A stretch of DNA of 12,009 nt, from the NCBI GenBank assembly GCA_031410595.1, contig JANNZM010000141.1, forward strand, positions 1 to 12,009, in the 5' to 3' direction. The DNA comes from JANMCE01 sp031410595. GTDB taxonomy: Bacteria; Actinomycetota; Acidimicrobiia; Acidimicrobiales; Ilumatobacteraceae. The notes beneath the pieces were generated by a model, which had not been told where the DNA came from, did no database searches, and saw only the letters and a list, made by a program, of their open reading frames with translations. The translations under genes and the position numbers were made by a program. Numbering within the stretch: the first letter of the stretch is position 1; every line of letters begins with the position of its first letter. Positions 7,547 through 12,009 of the stretch are shown here, one piece after another.

Positions 7547-8817
7547 GGCGGCGCATCACCACGGCAATCGTTGGCGTGACTGCGCTGGCGATCGCGCTCT
7601 TCGGATTCCCCCTCGCCTTCGTCATCCGCCAGCTCTATTTCAACGACGCGCAAGTGAAGCTGCAACGCGAAGCCACGCTCGCGGCGCACGATGTGCCCTC
7701 GGATTTCGCCACCAACGTCGACGCCATCGATCTGCCCACCAACGCCAAGGGCATCTCCATCGGGCTCTACACCCCGGACGGTAGAAAGCTCTCCGGGGAC
7801 GGACCCGACCGGGGCGACCGGTCCGTCAGCGATGCCGCCACGAACAAGATCGCTGAGCGTGAGAACGACGACCGGTTCATTGCTGCCGTTCCGGTGGCGA
7901 CCAACGAACAGGTCGTGGCCGTTGTGCGCGCCACAACGCCGACGCACGCCGCCGAACACCGAGCCCACCTCGCGTGGGTGCTGATGGCCGCGCTCGGCAC
8001 GCTCATCCTGGCGTTCGCGGGCGGGCTCGCCATCGTGCAGGCCAATCGCCTGACCCGTCCCCTTCGCCGCGTGCGCGACGGCGCTACCCGGCTCGGCCAC
8101 GGCGATTTCGGCATCACCGTTCCCCACGCGGGCGTGGCCGAACTGGACGACCTGGCCGACGCATTGACCTCGACCTCGAAGCGGCTGGGCCAAGCGATGC
8201 AGCGCGAACAGTCATTGGCCACCGACGCGTCGCACCAACTGCGCACGCCGATGGCCGGGCTGCGACTGCTGATCGAGTCCGAACTCGCCGCACCGCGGCC
8301 CGACCCGACGCTCGCGCTCAACGAGTGTCTCGCCGTGACCGATCGGCTGGAAACAACGGTGAATGACCTGCTCCGCTTGGTTCGGCAACCGGCCCGAGGC
8401 GAACGGCTCGACGTGCCCGGGCTTTTCGAGAAGCTACGTGGGCATTGGCACGGCCCGCTGGCCCTTGCTGGCCGACGCCTCGAACTGGATGCTCCGGGCG
8501 GTGATCTGCCGGCGATGTGGGTGTCGAACGCGGCCATCGAGCAGGCACTCGACGTGCTGATCGACAACGCCTTGCGTCATGGTCGCGGCTCGGTGCGCAT
8601 CACCGCCGACCGGATTGATGGTGGCGTTGCGTTGGCATGCACGGATGAGGGAACCCAGCCGACGGAACCTGCACGAAGCCTCGACGGAGTGGGCATTGGG
8701 CTCGACCTGGCGACGACCCTGGTGGAGGCTGAAGGCGGGAGGCTCATCCGCCCACAGGTCGGCCAACCGAGCACGTTCGTCATCATGCTCGCAACGTCAG
8801 CCTTCGGCCGCGCCTGA
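7543..8817 (+). CDS. Sensor histidine kinase, cognate to the preceding regulator
   Basis: A 424-residue membrane kinase starting at the ATG at 7543, which overlaps the regulator stop as ATGA; the open frame extends upstream to 7417, but that part lies inside the regulator gene. Layout: membrane helix 1 (about residues 6-28), a small extracytoplasmic sensor of about 115 residues, helix 2 (about 143-165), HAMP linker (about 166-220), and a dimerisation helix with phosphoacceptor H231 in DASHQLRTPMAG. The ATP-binding domain follows, with N-box DVLIDNALRHG (around 337-347) and G2-like GVGIGLDLA (382-390). The G1 box is degenerate (TDEGTQ instead of D-x-GxG) and the ATP lid between it and G2 is only about a dozen residues, shorter than usual. 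Short extracytoplasmic domains of this size are common in kinases that sense envelope stress, though no ligand can be read from sequence. Confidence 0.92.
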   Translation: MRRRITTAIVGVTALAIALFGFPLAFVIRQLYFNDAQVKLQREATLAAHDVPSDFATNVDAIDLPTNAKGISIGLYTPDGRKLSGDGPDRGDRSVSDAATNKIAERENDDRFIAAVPVATNEQVVAVVRATTPTHAAEHRAHLAWVLMAALGTLILAFAGGLAIVQANRLTRPLRRVRDGATRLGHGDFGITVPHAGVAELDDLADALTSTSKRLGQAMQREQSLATDASHQLRTPMAGLRLLIESELAAPRPDPTLALNECLAVTDRLETTVNDLLRLVRQPARGERLDVPGLFEKLRGHWHGPLALAGRRLELDAPGGDLPAMWVSNAAIEQALDVLIDNALRHGRGSVRITADRIDGGVALACTDEGTQPTEPARSLDGVGIGLDLATTLVEAEGGRLIRPQVGQPSTFVIMLATSAFGRA

Positions 8818-8842
8818 AGGAAATGCGAAGAGCCGGATCTCG

Positions 8843-9301
8843 ATGAACAGGCCGGGATTACATCGGATCATTCGCGCGGCCGCCGCGGCGCTCGGCGAGG
8901 TCACAGTGGTGATCATCGGCAGCCAGTCGATCCTCGCCTCGTTCCGGGAGTTCATGCTTCCCGATGACGCAACGATGTCGGCCGAGGCAGACGTCCTTCC
9001 TTTCGACGACGAGGGCGAAGAGAAGGCCGACATGGTCGACGGTCTGCTCGGCGAAGCCAGTCACTTCTACGACATGTACGGCATCTACGCGGACGGAGTG
9101 TCGCCGTGGACGGCAAGCCTTCCAACTGGTTGGGACGATCGCCTCGTGACGTCCATGGATTCAGCGATCGGTGCGGTGTTGATCACGCCGAAAGCGGAGC
9201 CCACATGGAACGCTCTCGGTCATGACTGCCACGAGGTTTCGTGGGTCGTTGGTCTCGGCGCGATGGGTGAGTGCGGATGGAACGTCGTCGATAGACCCTG
9301 A
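8843..9301 (+). CDS. DUF6036-like nucleotidyltransferase-fold protein, probably 3'-truncated
   Basis: A 152-residue reading from an ATG at 8843, 25 nt after the kinase gene, with only a weak Shine-Dalgarno. The first about 102 residues fit, as I remember it, the DUF6036 nucleotidyltransferase-like family: RIIRAAAAALGE, VVIIGSQSILAS with the GS motif, then SAEADVLPFDD in place of the usual DxD, a KADMVDGLLGEAS-FYDMYGIYADGV block, and LPTGWDDRLV. Intact members continue with a block like LEPHDLAxxKxxAGRxKD to about 180 residues. Here the frame after V102 has no such block, and neither other forward frame restores it, so the 3' part seems lost or replaced near 9145. It could be a decayed gene or a real divergent protein. 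Such proteins occur in accessory regions and sometimes in toxin-antitoxin-like loci; a working function is not shown. Confidence 0.6.
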   Translation: MNRPGLHRIIRAAAAALGEVTVVIIGSQSILASFREFMLPDDATMSAEADVLPFDDEGEEKADMVDGLLGEASHFYDMYGIYADGVSPWTASLPTGWDDRLVTSMDSAIGAVLITPKAEPTWNALGHDCHEVSWVVGLGAMGECGWNVVDRP

Positions 9302-9386
9302 CGACGCACGTTCCGCAGGTAGCGACCGCAGGAGCCAGCGAAGATACCGGTGCGCGCCGCGGCCCATGTTGACCTGAGCTTTGCAG

Positions 9387-9402
9387 CGTTCTCCCGAGAA
9401 CG
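9387..9402. terminator. Inverted repeat between convergent genes, possible weak bidirectional terminator
   Basis: CGTTCTC and GAGAACG flank two bases and form a perfect 16-bp palindrome in the 161-bp gap between the plus-strand DUF6036-like gene and the minus-strand nucleotidyltransferase gene. There is no T-tract on either side, so it is at best a weak terminator and could equally be a protein-binding palindrome. I see nothing else in this gap. Confidence 0.25.
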
Positions 9403-9462
9403 ACTGTGAACGCCTCAGTGCCAGGCGCGGTTGCCGCTACCGCCACCGGCGACTCGTCCGAG

Positions 9463-10050
9463 TCAGTCGGCGCCGTCTTCGATGTCGAACTCGAACGGAT
9501 CAGTGACTGCTGCTCGATCTGGGTGAGCGTCGCCGCGAAGTCGTCGTAGCTCGGGAAGCGCCAGGTGGTCCTTCCAACGATCGGCTGCTTCCTTCATGCG
9601 GATGATGTCGTCAAGCGATGCTGCCGTCACCGTAACCGAGCCGGCACCGACCTCGAAGACCTCCGCACGGGCAGCGAAGTCGGCGTAGATGAAAAACGTC
9701 TCGTTCGGTCCCGTCGCCGTCAGCAGCACATCCACATGACCGGCGTTGGTGTCCCACTGCGTGTTGGTAGCCAAGTCGGCAGCCGAGATCGTGGCGTCAG
9801 TGCCGAGCTCAGCCAATGCTGCAGCGAGTCGAGTTCTGTTCTCCTGATCGGACTGAATCAGCAGATCGACGTCCTTCGTCAGGTACTCGGTCATCCCGTG
9901 AAGAGCGCCCGATGCGGCTCCGATCAAGACATACCGAACGCCGTGCAGCGCCAAGACTGCGGCGATCTGTTCGAGATCGAACGGCTGCTGGTCGTCGATG
10001 GTCAATTTGTGGCTGTTTGGGCCAGCCGGGCTGCTCGCCGTTCCAACCAC
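9463..10050 (-). CDS. Nucleotidyltransferase of the DNA polymerase beta superfamily (MNT/antitoxin-like)
   Basis: A 195-residue protein from a GTG at 10050, preceded by GAGGA a few bases upstream. An alternative TTG at 10005 makes a 4-nt TTGA overlap with the upstream gene and gives 180 residues; conserved sequence starts only after about residue 25, so both fit. The nucleotidyltransferase core is clear: VLIGAASGALHG (glycine motif), then KDVDLLI with metal-binding D60 and D62, and a third acidic residue in HVDVLL (D107). The C-terminal part LDDIIRMKEAADRWKDHLALPEL is the helix-rich block usual for small prokaryotic nucleotidyltransferases, some of which are antitoxins or toxins that transfer nucleotides to proteins or tRNA. 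All three acidic residues are present, so it may be catalytically active. The substrate is unknown. It overlaps the 110-residue gene by 49 nt, indicating a two-gene unit. Confidence 0.78.
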   Translation of the reverse strand: MVGTASSPAGPNSHKLTIDDQQPFDLEQIAAVLALHGVRYVLIGAASGALHGMTEYLTKDVDLLIQSDQENRTRLAAALAELGTDATISAADLATNTQWDTNAGHVDVLLTATGPNETFFIYADFAARAEVFEVGAGSVTVTAASLDDIIRMKEAADRWKDHLALPELRRLRGDAHPDRAAVTDPFEFDIEDGAD

Positions 10051-10334
10051 TCGGTCCTCGTAATTCGTCGCCCGTGCTCGTCGCTGAAACCGGCATCATC
10101 GTCAGTACGTCCTGGCAACGTCTGATGTAGCGCTGCGGCACGGCGCCCTAACTCGGGCGGACGGACACGTCCTTGACGCGCCAAAACATAAAGGCACACG
10201 ACATCATCAAGACTGAATGACTCGATCGCGTAGCGTGTCATAGCCGCAACACCGCGCCGAAACTCCGCCTCACCAATCTGCGTGACCAGGCGCTCGACGC
10301 GGGCTCGGACCCTCGGCTCAATCTCAGGCAGCAT
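10002..10334 (-). CDS. Unknown 110-residue protein upstream of the nucleotidyltransferase
   Basis: I do not recognise this family. The protein is 110 residues, rich in Arg, Ala and Glu, with no membrane segment or signal peptide, and looks mostly helical: an amphipathic N-terminal part (EPRVRARVERLVTQIGEAEFRRGV), a hydrophobic middle (SLDDVVCLYVLAR), and an Arg-rich C-terminus (RITRTEWLERRAARLAQ). The start is the ATG at 10334. A TAGAAT -10-like box ends 9 nt before it, so the mRNA may have little or no leader. The end overlaps the nucleotidyltransferase gene. Placement of a small charged helical protein directly before a nucleotidyltransferase recalls toxin-antitoxin operons, but an Arg-x4-His stretch (R65 to H70) is not in a convincing HEPN context. 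Coding nature is supported mainly by the overlap and frame length. Confidence 0.55.
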   Translation of the reverse strand: MLPEIEPRVRARVERLVTQIGEAEFRRGVAAMTRYAIESFSLDDVVCLYVLARQGRVRPPELGRRAAALHQTLPGRTDDDAGFSDEHGRRITRTEWLERRAARLAQTATN

Positions 10335-10343
10335 GCGCTCGCC

Positions 10344-10349
10344 ATTCTA
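10344..10349 (-). promoter_or_regulatory. -10 box (TAGAAT) for the nucleotidyltransferase operon
   Basis: TAGAAT on the minus strand matches five of six bases of the -10 consensus and ends 9 nt before the ATG at 10334, which predicts a start of transcription almost at the start codon. I found no convincing -35 box at 16-19 bp, which is common in high-GC Gram-positives. Confidence 0.35.
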
Positions 10350-10426
10350 GACGCGCGAAGACCACGATCCGTTTAGCACCTGCTGCCACGCCGATCGACC
10401 AGGTTGGACCCCATAAACGAGCCGAA

Positions 10427-10477
10427 CCGAACCCCAATGAGGGTTCGGTCCGTCCTGGATGTCTCGCGACATCACAA
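10427..10477 (+). mobile_element. 3' tail of a second IS481-like copy
   Basis: This stretch repeats the right end of the neighbouring IS remnant. It has the hairpin CCGAACCC/GGGTTCGG (10427-10434 and 10441-10448), a stop codon in its loop read in the frame ending TEPQ (compare KPEPR in the neighbour), then GATGTC-TCGC-GACATC (10458-10473) and ACA. It is followed at 10478 by the same 15-bp sequence that follows the intact right end at 10805. Nothing recognisable of the rest of this copy remains to its left; 10350-10426 holds no other feature I can support. Confidence 0.5.
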
Positions 10478-10492
10478 CAGCGCGCCGGGAGG
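10478..10492 (+). repeat. Left 15-bp flanking direct repeat (target-site duplication) of the IS remnant
   Basis: CAGCGCGCCGGGAGG here matches CAGCGCGCTGGGAGG at 10805-10819 in 14 of 15 positions. The two copies sit exactly outside the terminal inverted repeats. IS481-family elements are known for target duplications of roughly 4-15 bp. The right copy overlaps the 3' end of tRNA-Arg. Confidence 0.6.
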
Positions 10493-10518
10493 TGTTAAGT
10501 CTCAGGACATAGGCAAGG
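10493..10518 (+). repeat. Left terminal inverted repeat of the IS remnant
   Basis: 26 bp beginning TGTTAAGTC and ending GGCAAGG; 21 of 26 bases match the inverted right end. A related subrepeat ending in the same GGCAAGG follows at 10520-10540. Confidence 0.65.
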
Positions 10519-10553
10519 GTGTCGCGCGTCATCGGCAAGGCACCGAGGGTCGG

Positions 10554-10769
10554 GTCGGCCTCGGACATCCCCTCAACGGAACCCCCATCATCATGCTCAT
10601 CCACGGCTACAACATCCGCGTCATCCCACGCCGCCACCGGCGACTGCTCCGCCGCCTCACCATCATCCCCGAACGCCGCGACCACGGCACCGCCAAACCC
10701 ATTGGCGGACCCTCACGCCCATACGGCCCCTACGGCCCCAGAAAAAACAAGAAACCCGAACCCCGATAA
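10554..10769 (+). pseudogene. C-terminal remnant of an IS481-like (rve/DDE) transposase
   Basis: About 71 codons ending at the TAA at 10767 retain the tail typical of actinobacterial IS481-like transposases: GTPIIMLIHGYNIRVI, a LLRRLTIIPERR block, and a Gly/Pro-rich end (GGPSRPYGPYGPRKNKK). The expected HAATGE stretch between 'RVI' and 'LLRRLT' appears only in another frame. An extra C near 10625-10627 and a missing base near 10643 compensate each other, so residues between them read PRRHRR instead. The catalytic DDE core and everything upstream are absent. The reading frame extends further 5' to an ATG at 10404, but that part crosses the IS end and the neighbouring repeat and is not gene sequence. 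Identification rests on remembered family tails. Confidence 0.6.
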
Positions 10770-10778
10770 GGGTTCGGG
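10741..10778 (-). terminator. Rho-independent terminator of tRNA-Arg, located in the IS
   Basis: On the minus strand CCCGAACCC and GGGTTCGGG form a 9-bp stem with a 6-nt loop (10755-10778), followed by TTTCTTGTTTTTTC (10741-10754). This is the best terminator in the window and lies about 30 nt after the tRNA 3' end. The same bases encode the end of the transposase remnant on the plus strand; its TAA is in the loop. Confidence 0.75.
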
Positions 10779-10804
10779 CCTTGCCGATGTCTTGCGACAT
10801 CACA
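10779..10804 (+). repeat. Right terminal inverted repeat of the IS remnant
   Basis: 26 bp, inverted relative to 10493-10518, with 21 matching positions. It contains the small palindrome GATGTC-TTGC-GACATC (10786-10801) and ends ACA. Confidence 0.65.
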
Positions 10805-10819
10805 CAGCGCGCTGGGAGG
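10805..10819 (+). repeat. Right 15-bp flanking direct repeat, inside the tRNA 3' end
   Basis: CAGCGCGCTGGGAGG; 12 of its 15 bases are the last bases of tRNA-Arg (acceptor strand, discriminator and start of the T stem). It pairs with the copy at 10478-10492, so the insertion kept the tRNA intact. Confidence 0.6.
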
Positions 10820-10880
10820 GACTCGAACCCCCAACCTTCTGATCCGTAGTCAGATGCTCTATCCATTGGGCGACCAGCGC
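10808..10880 (-). tRNA. tRNA-Arg (anticodon ACG)
   Basis: A 73-nt cloverleaf on the minus strand. The acceptor stem GCGCTGG/CCAGCGC is perfect. The anticodon stem TCTGA/TCAGA encloses loop CTACGGA with anticodon ACG (A34 normally becomes inosine, reading CGU, CGC and CGA). The T arm has GGGGG-TTCGAGT-CCCTC. The D stem GCCC/GAGC has one C-A mismatch. CCA is not encoded, as is common in this phylum. The IS remnant begins 3 nt beyond the 3' end and supplies the terminator. It lies 47 nt after the transglycosylase gene on the same strand but probably has its own promoter. Confidence 0.95.
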
Positions 10881-10892
10881 GTACCGGTGAAG

Positions 10893-10898
10893 ATGTTA
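10893..10898 (-). promoter_or_regulatory. Putative -10 box for tRNA-Arg
   Basis: TAACAT on the minus strand fits TANNNT and lies 12 nt before the tRNA 5' end (10880), so transcription would begin about 6 nt before the mature tRNA. The -35 region is poor (TTCGGT with an 18-bp spacer). Confidence 0.35.
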
Positions 10899-10927
10899 GC
10901 GGGCGAGGCTGCGGAACCGAAAGCTGG

Positions 10928-11809
10928 TTAGGCAGTTGTCCAGGGAGACCAGCCCTGTTCCCGGAAAATCTCCAGGGCAATCTCGATATTCACTCGGGCG
11001 TCGAACAGCCCGTTCCGGCCAAGTCCACGGGCAGCAAGCCGCCGTTGGTGGGATGCGTAGTTGATCTGGAAGACACCCAAGCAACAAAAGCCATTGTCGG
11101 CACCGGCCAAGTAGTTCGACTCTTTCCACGCCACATCGAGGGCCTTGTCGACCGAGTCGGCTGGCCACATCTGGCGGATGAGCGACTTCACCTCTTCCGT
11201 CGAGTATTGGCGATTCGGCTTCGCAGTCGTCGTCGGAGCGGGCTTGGCCGTGGTGGGTGTGGGCTTCGCGGCCGGAGCGGTCGACTTCGGGGCAGGCCTT
11301 GCGGTTGTCGCTACGGGTTTTGCGGTTGTGGCCGGTGGTTTCGCAGTCGTCGCAACGGGTTTTGCGGCAGCAGTCGCTGCAGGCTGCTGGTTGAGCGGCA
11401 CGGCGTCTGGGAGGGACTGAATGTCGAACGTCGTTGTGGACTTCTTCGCAACCGGGGCGGCGGGAGCGGGCACAGCAGTCTGCGGGAGAACCGCAGGAGG
11501 GAGCGCCTCGATGGCCACGGCAGGAATCGTGGCAGCGGTAGGCACCGGAGCGGGAAGTGTTGCGATCTCGGTAATGACCACGGTGGGGGGCAGAGTGCTT
11601 GAAGGTTGCGTGACGATGGGGGTCATCACCGCAACGCCTTCCAATCCGGTGGTCTTGACCTTTGCCGCCTTTTCACCAGAAAAGACGCGCAAAATCGGCA
11701 CCAGAAGCGCGAAAAAGCCCACTAGGACGACGATGCGACCGCCCATGGGGTGGCGCTGCAACAGGGTTTGCGGCCGCCGCCGTGAGTATTCGTAACTGTC
11801 GTAGTCCAT
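10928..11809 (-). CDS. Membrane-anchored lytic transglycosylase-like (SLT/lysozyme-fold) protein
   Basis: A 293-residue protein from the ATG at 11809, with AGGG 8 nt upstream; a TTG at 11845 would add 12 residues and is less likely. A cytoplasmic N-terminus rich in Tyr and Arg is followed by one membrane helix (about 25-42), so the protein is anchored with its C-terminus outside. Residues about 50-198 are a Pro/Ala/Thr-rich spacer ending in AKPxATT-type repeats, suited to crossing the cell wall. The C-terminal about 95 residues form a lysozyme-like domain: YSTEEVKSLIRQMWP, likely catalytic Glu230 in VAWKESNY, vicinal cysteines (242-243) and GVFQINY (246-252), then DARVNIEIALEIFREQGWSPW. This resembles the transglycosylase-like domains of actinobacterial wall hydrolases (SLT and Rpf relatives), which cleave or remodel peptidoglycan. 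It is monocistronic apart from the downstream tRNA; its leader contains competing hairpins. Confidence 0.85.
   Translation of the reverse strand: MDYDSYEYSRRRPQTLLQRHPMGGRIVVLVGFFALLVPILRVFSGEKAAKVKTTGLEGVAVMTPIVTQPSSTLPPTVVITEIATLPAPVPTAATIPAVAIEALPPAVLPQTAVPAPAAPVAKKSTTTFDIQSLPDAVPLNQQPAATAAAKPVATTAKPPATTAKPVATTARPAPKSTAPAAKPTPTTAKPAPTTTAKPNRQYSTEEVKSLIRQMWPADSVDKALDVAWKESNYLAGADNGFCCLGVFQINYASHQRRLAARGLGRNGLFDARVNIEIALEIFREQGWSPWTTA
11216..11380 (-). repeat. Coding tandem-like repeat for the AKPxATT linker
   Basis: Imperfect 21-bp-type units coding for AKPVATT, AKPPATT, AKPVATT and variants (ARPAPKST, AKPTPTT, AKPAPTTT) just before the catalytic domain of the transglycosylase-like protein. 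Copy number could vary between strains. Confidence 0.6.
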
Positions 11810-11880
11810 AGCAATCGCCCTATGGTCTATCCCGGTCGTAACCAAAATGCAACACAGGGCGGGTCAAGATGCCCAGACGC

Positions 11881-11935
11881 GCTTGTAGGGAGACAAGCTC
11901 GGCTCGTCTCCCTGGTTCCGTCCCAGCGGGGGAGA
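11881..11935 (-). promoter_or_regulatory. Leader region with competing hairpins upstream of the transglycosylase-like gene
   Basis: On the minus strand a 12-bp stem AGGGAGACGAGC/GCTTGTCTCCCT with a CGA loop (11887-11913, one G-U pair in RNA) lies 77 nt upstream of the ATG. The GCTTGT of its 3' arm can instead pair with ACAAGC at 11881-11886. Its GGAGA can instead pair with TCTCC at 11931-11935, together with CTGG/CCAG (11923-11926 and 11912-11915). No T-tract follows the main stem, so it is not a plain terminator. The rest of 11846-12009 shows no gene or promoter I can support. Confidence 0.4.
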
Positions 11936-12009
11936 GTCTCGCGCATTCCCGCGCGCCGAGGGCGGATATCGACCCAAAAGTTTCTCTGTGTCGACAGCCG
12001 AAAAACGAA

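Larger units (their letters stand above)
10493..10804 (+). mobile_element. Internally deleted IS481-like insertion sequence
   Basis: A 312-bp remnant with both ends. The left terminal repeat 10493-10518 (starting TGTTAAGTCTCAGG, ending GGCAAGG) and the reverse complement of 10779-10804 (starting TGTGATGTCGC, ending GGCAAGG) agree at 21 of 26 positions. The TGT ends are typical of IS481. A second, related subrepeat lies at 10520-10540, 22 bp after the first, probably another transposase-binding site. Between the ends remains only the last about 72 codons of the transposase (10554-10769); intact relatives are about 1 kb, so most of the gene has been lost. It is flanked by 15-bp duplications and abuts tRNA-Arg. 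It cannot transpose by itself but might be moved by a full-length relative. Confidence 0.7.

Noticed and set aside
10125..10142. HEPN motif (Arg-x4-His, R65-H70) in the 110-residue protein
   Set aside because: The pattern RAAALH lacks the usual polar residue after Arg and the surrounding helices do not resemble HEPN proteins; such a short motif arises by chance.
10347..10685. 112-residue minus-strand open frame
   Set aside because: It runs antisense through the IS remnant and both repeat copies, has low-complexity acidic content and no family likeness; the plus-strand transposase tail explains the region.
10519..10842. 107-residue plus-strand open frame ending in GLEPPTF
   Set aside because: Its end is the antisense of tRNA-Arg, a well-known false coding pattern, and it is shifted relative to the transposase tail.
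11887..11913. Rho-independent terminator
   Set aside because: The stem is strong but no T-run follows on either strand; treated as part of a possible regulatory leader instead.
1..12009. CRISPR arrays, rRNA genes, replication origin or prophage genes
   Set aside because: No regularly spaced repeats of CRISPR type, no rRNA-like sequence and no phage structural or integrase gene were seen; the only short repeats are the IS ends, the linker repeats and the promoter repeat.

Overview
The window looks like chromosomal DNA of a high-GC Gram-positive bacterium. GC-rich codons, many GTG/TTG starts, TANNNT-type -10 boxes, a tRNA without an encoded CCA, a LolA-like protein and an anchored transglycosylase that I recognise from actinobacteria, and an IS481-like insertion sequence all point to Actinomycetota. 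I cannot name the genus; a lineage outside Streptomyces/Mycobacterium, perhaps Acidimicrobiia, is a guess.

Left half (1-5985, all minus strand): a tightly packed envelope-transport operon. In transcription order it holds a lipoprotein with a PsbP/LpqN-like look, two different LolD/MacB-type ABC ATPases, an 887-residue FtsX-type permease, a LolA-fold secreted protein, and the first 54 codons of a further ABC ATPase that runs off the left edge. The first three junctions are GTGA, GTGA and a 13-nt overlap; the LolA gene follows after 71 nt and the last ATPase after 8 nt.

Centre (6123-8817, plus strand): a divergent operon of a PAP2-family membrane lipid phosphatase, an OmpR/PhoB-type response regulator (TTG start) and its sensor histidine kinase (ATGA overlap). 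The 137-bp divergent gap holds a 9-bp direct repeat with an 11-bp period just upstream of a plausible promoter, the geometry expected of an OmpR-family binding site. PAP2 phosphatase, two-component system and FtsX-type ABC exporter side by side suggest an envelope-stress or cell-wall-antibiotic response; this is inference from context.

Accessory strip (8843-10807): a probably 3'-truncated DUF6036-like nucleotidyltransferase-fold gene (plus) faces a two-gene minus-strand operon of an unknown 110-residue protein and an intact-looking nucleotidyltransferase, reminiscent of nucleotidyltransferase-based toxin-antitoxin pairs. Next comes an internally deleted IS481-like element (10493-10804) with 26-bp terminal inverted repeats and 15-bp flanking duplications, beside the 3' tail of a second related copy. 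It abuts the 3' end of a tRNA-Arg(ACG) gene, whose terminator hairpin now lies inside the IS.

Right end (10808-12009): tRNA-Arg(ACG) and a membrane-anchored lytic-transglycosylase-like protein, both minus strand. The latter is preceded by a leader that can fold into several competing hairpins.
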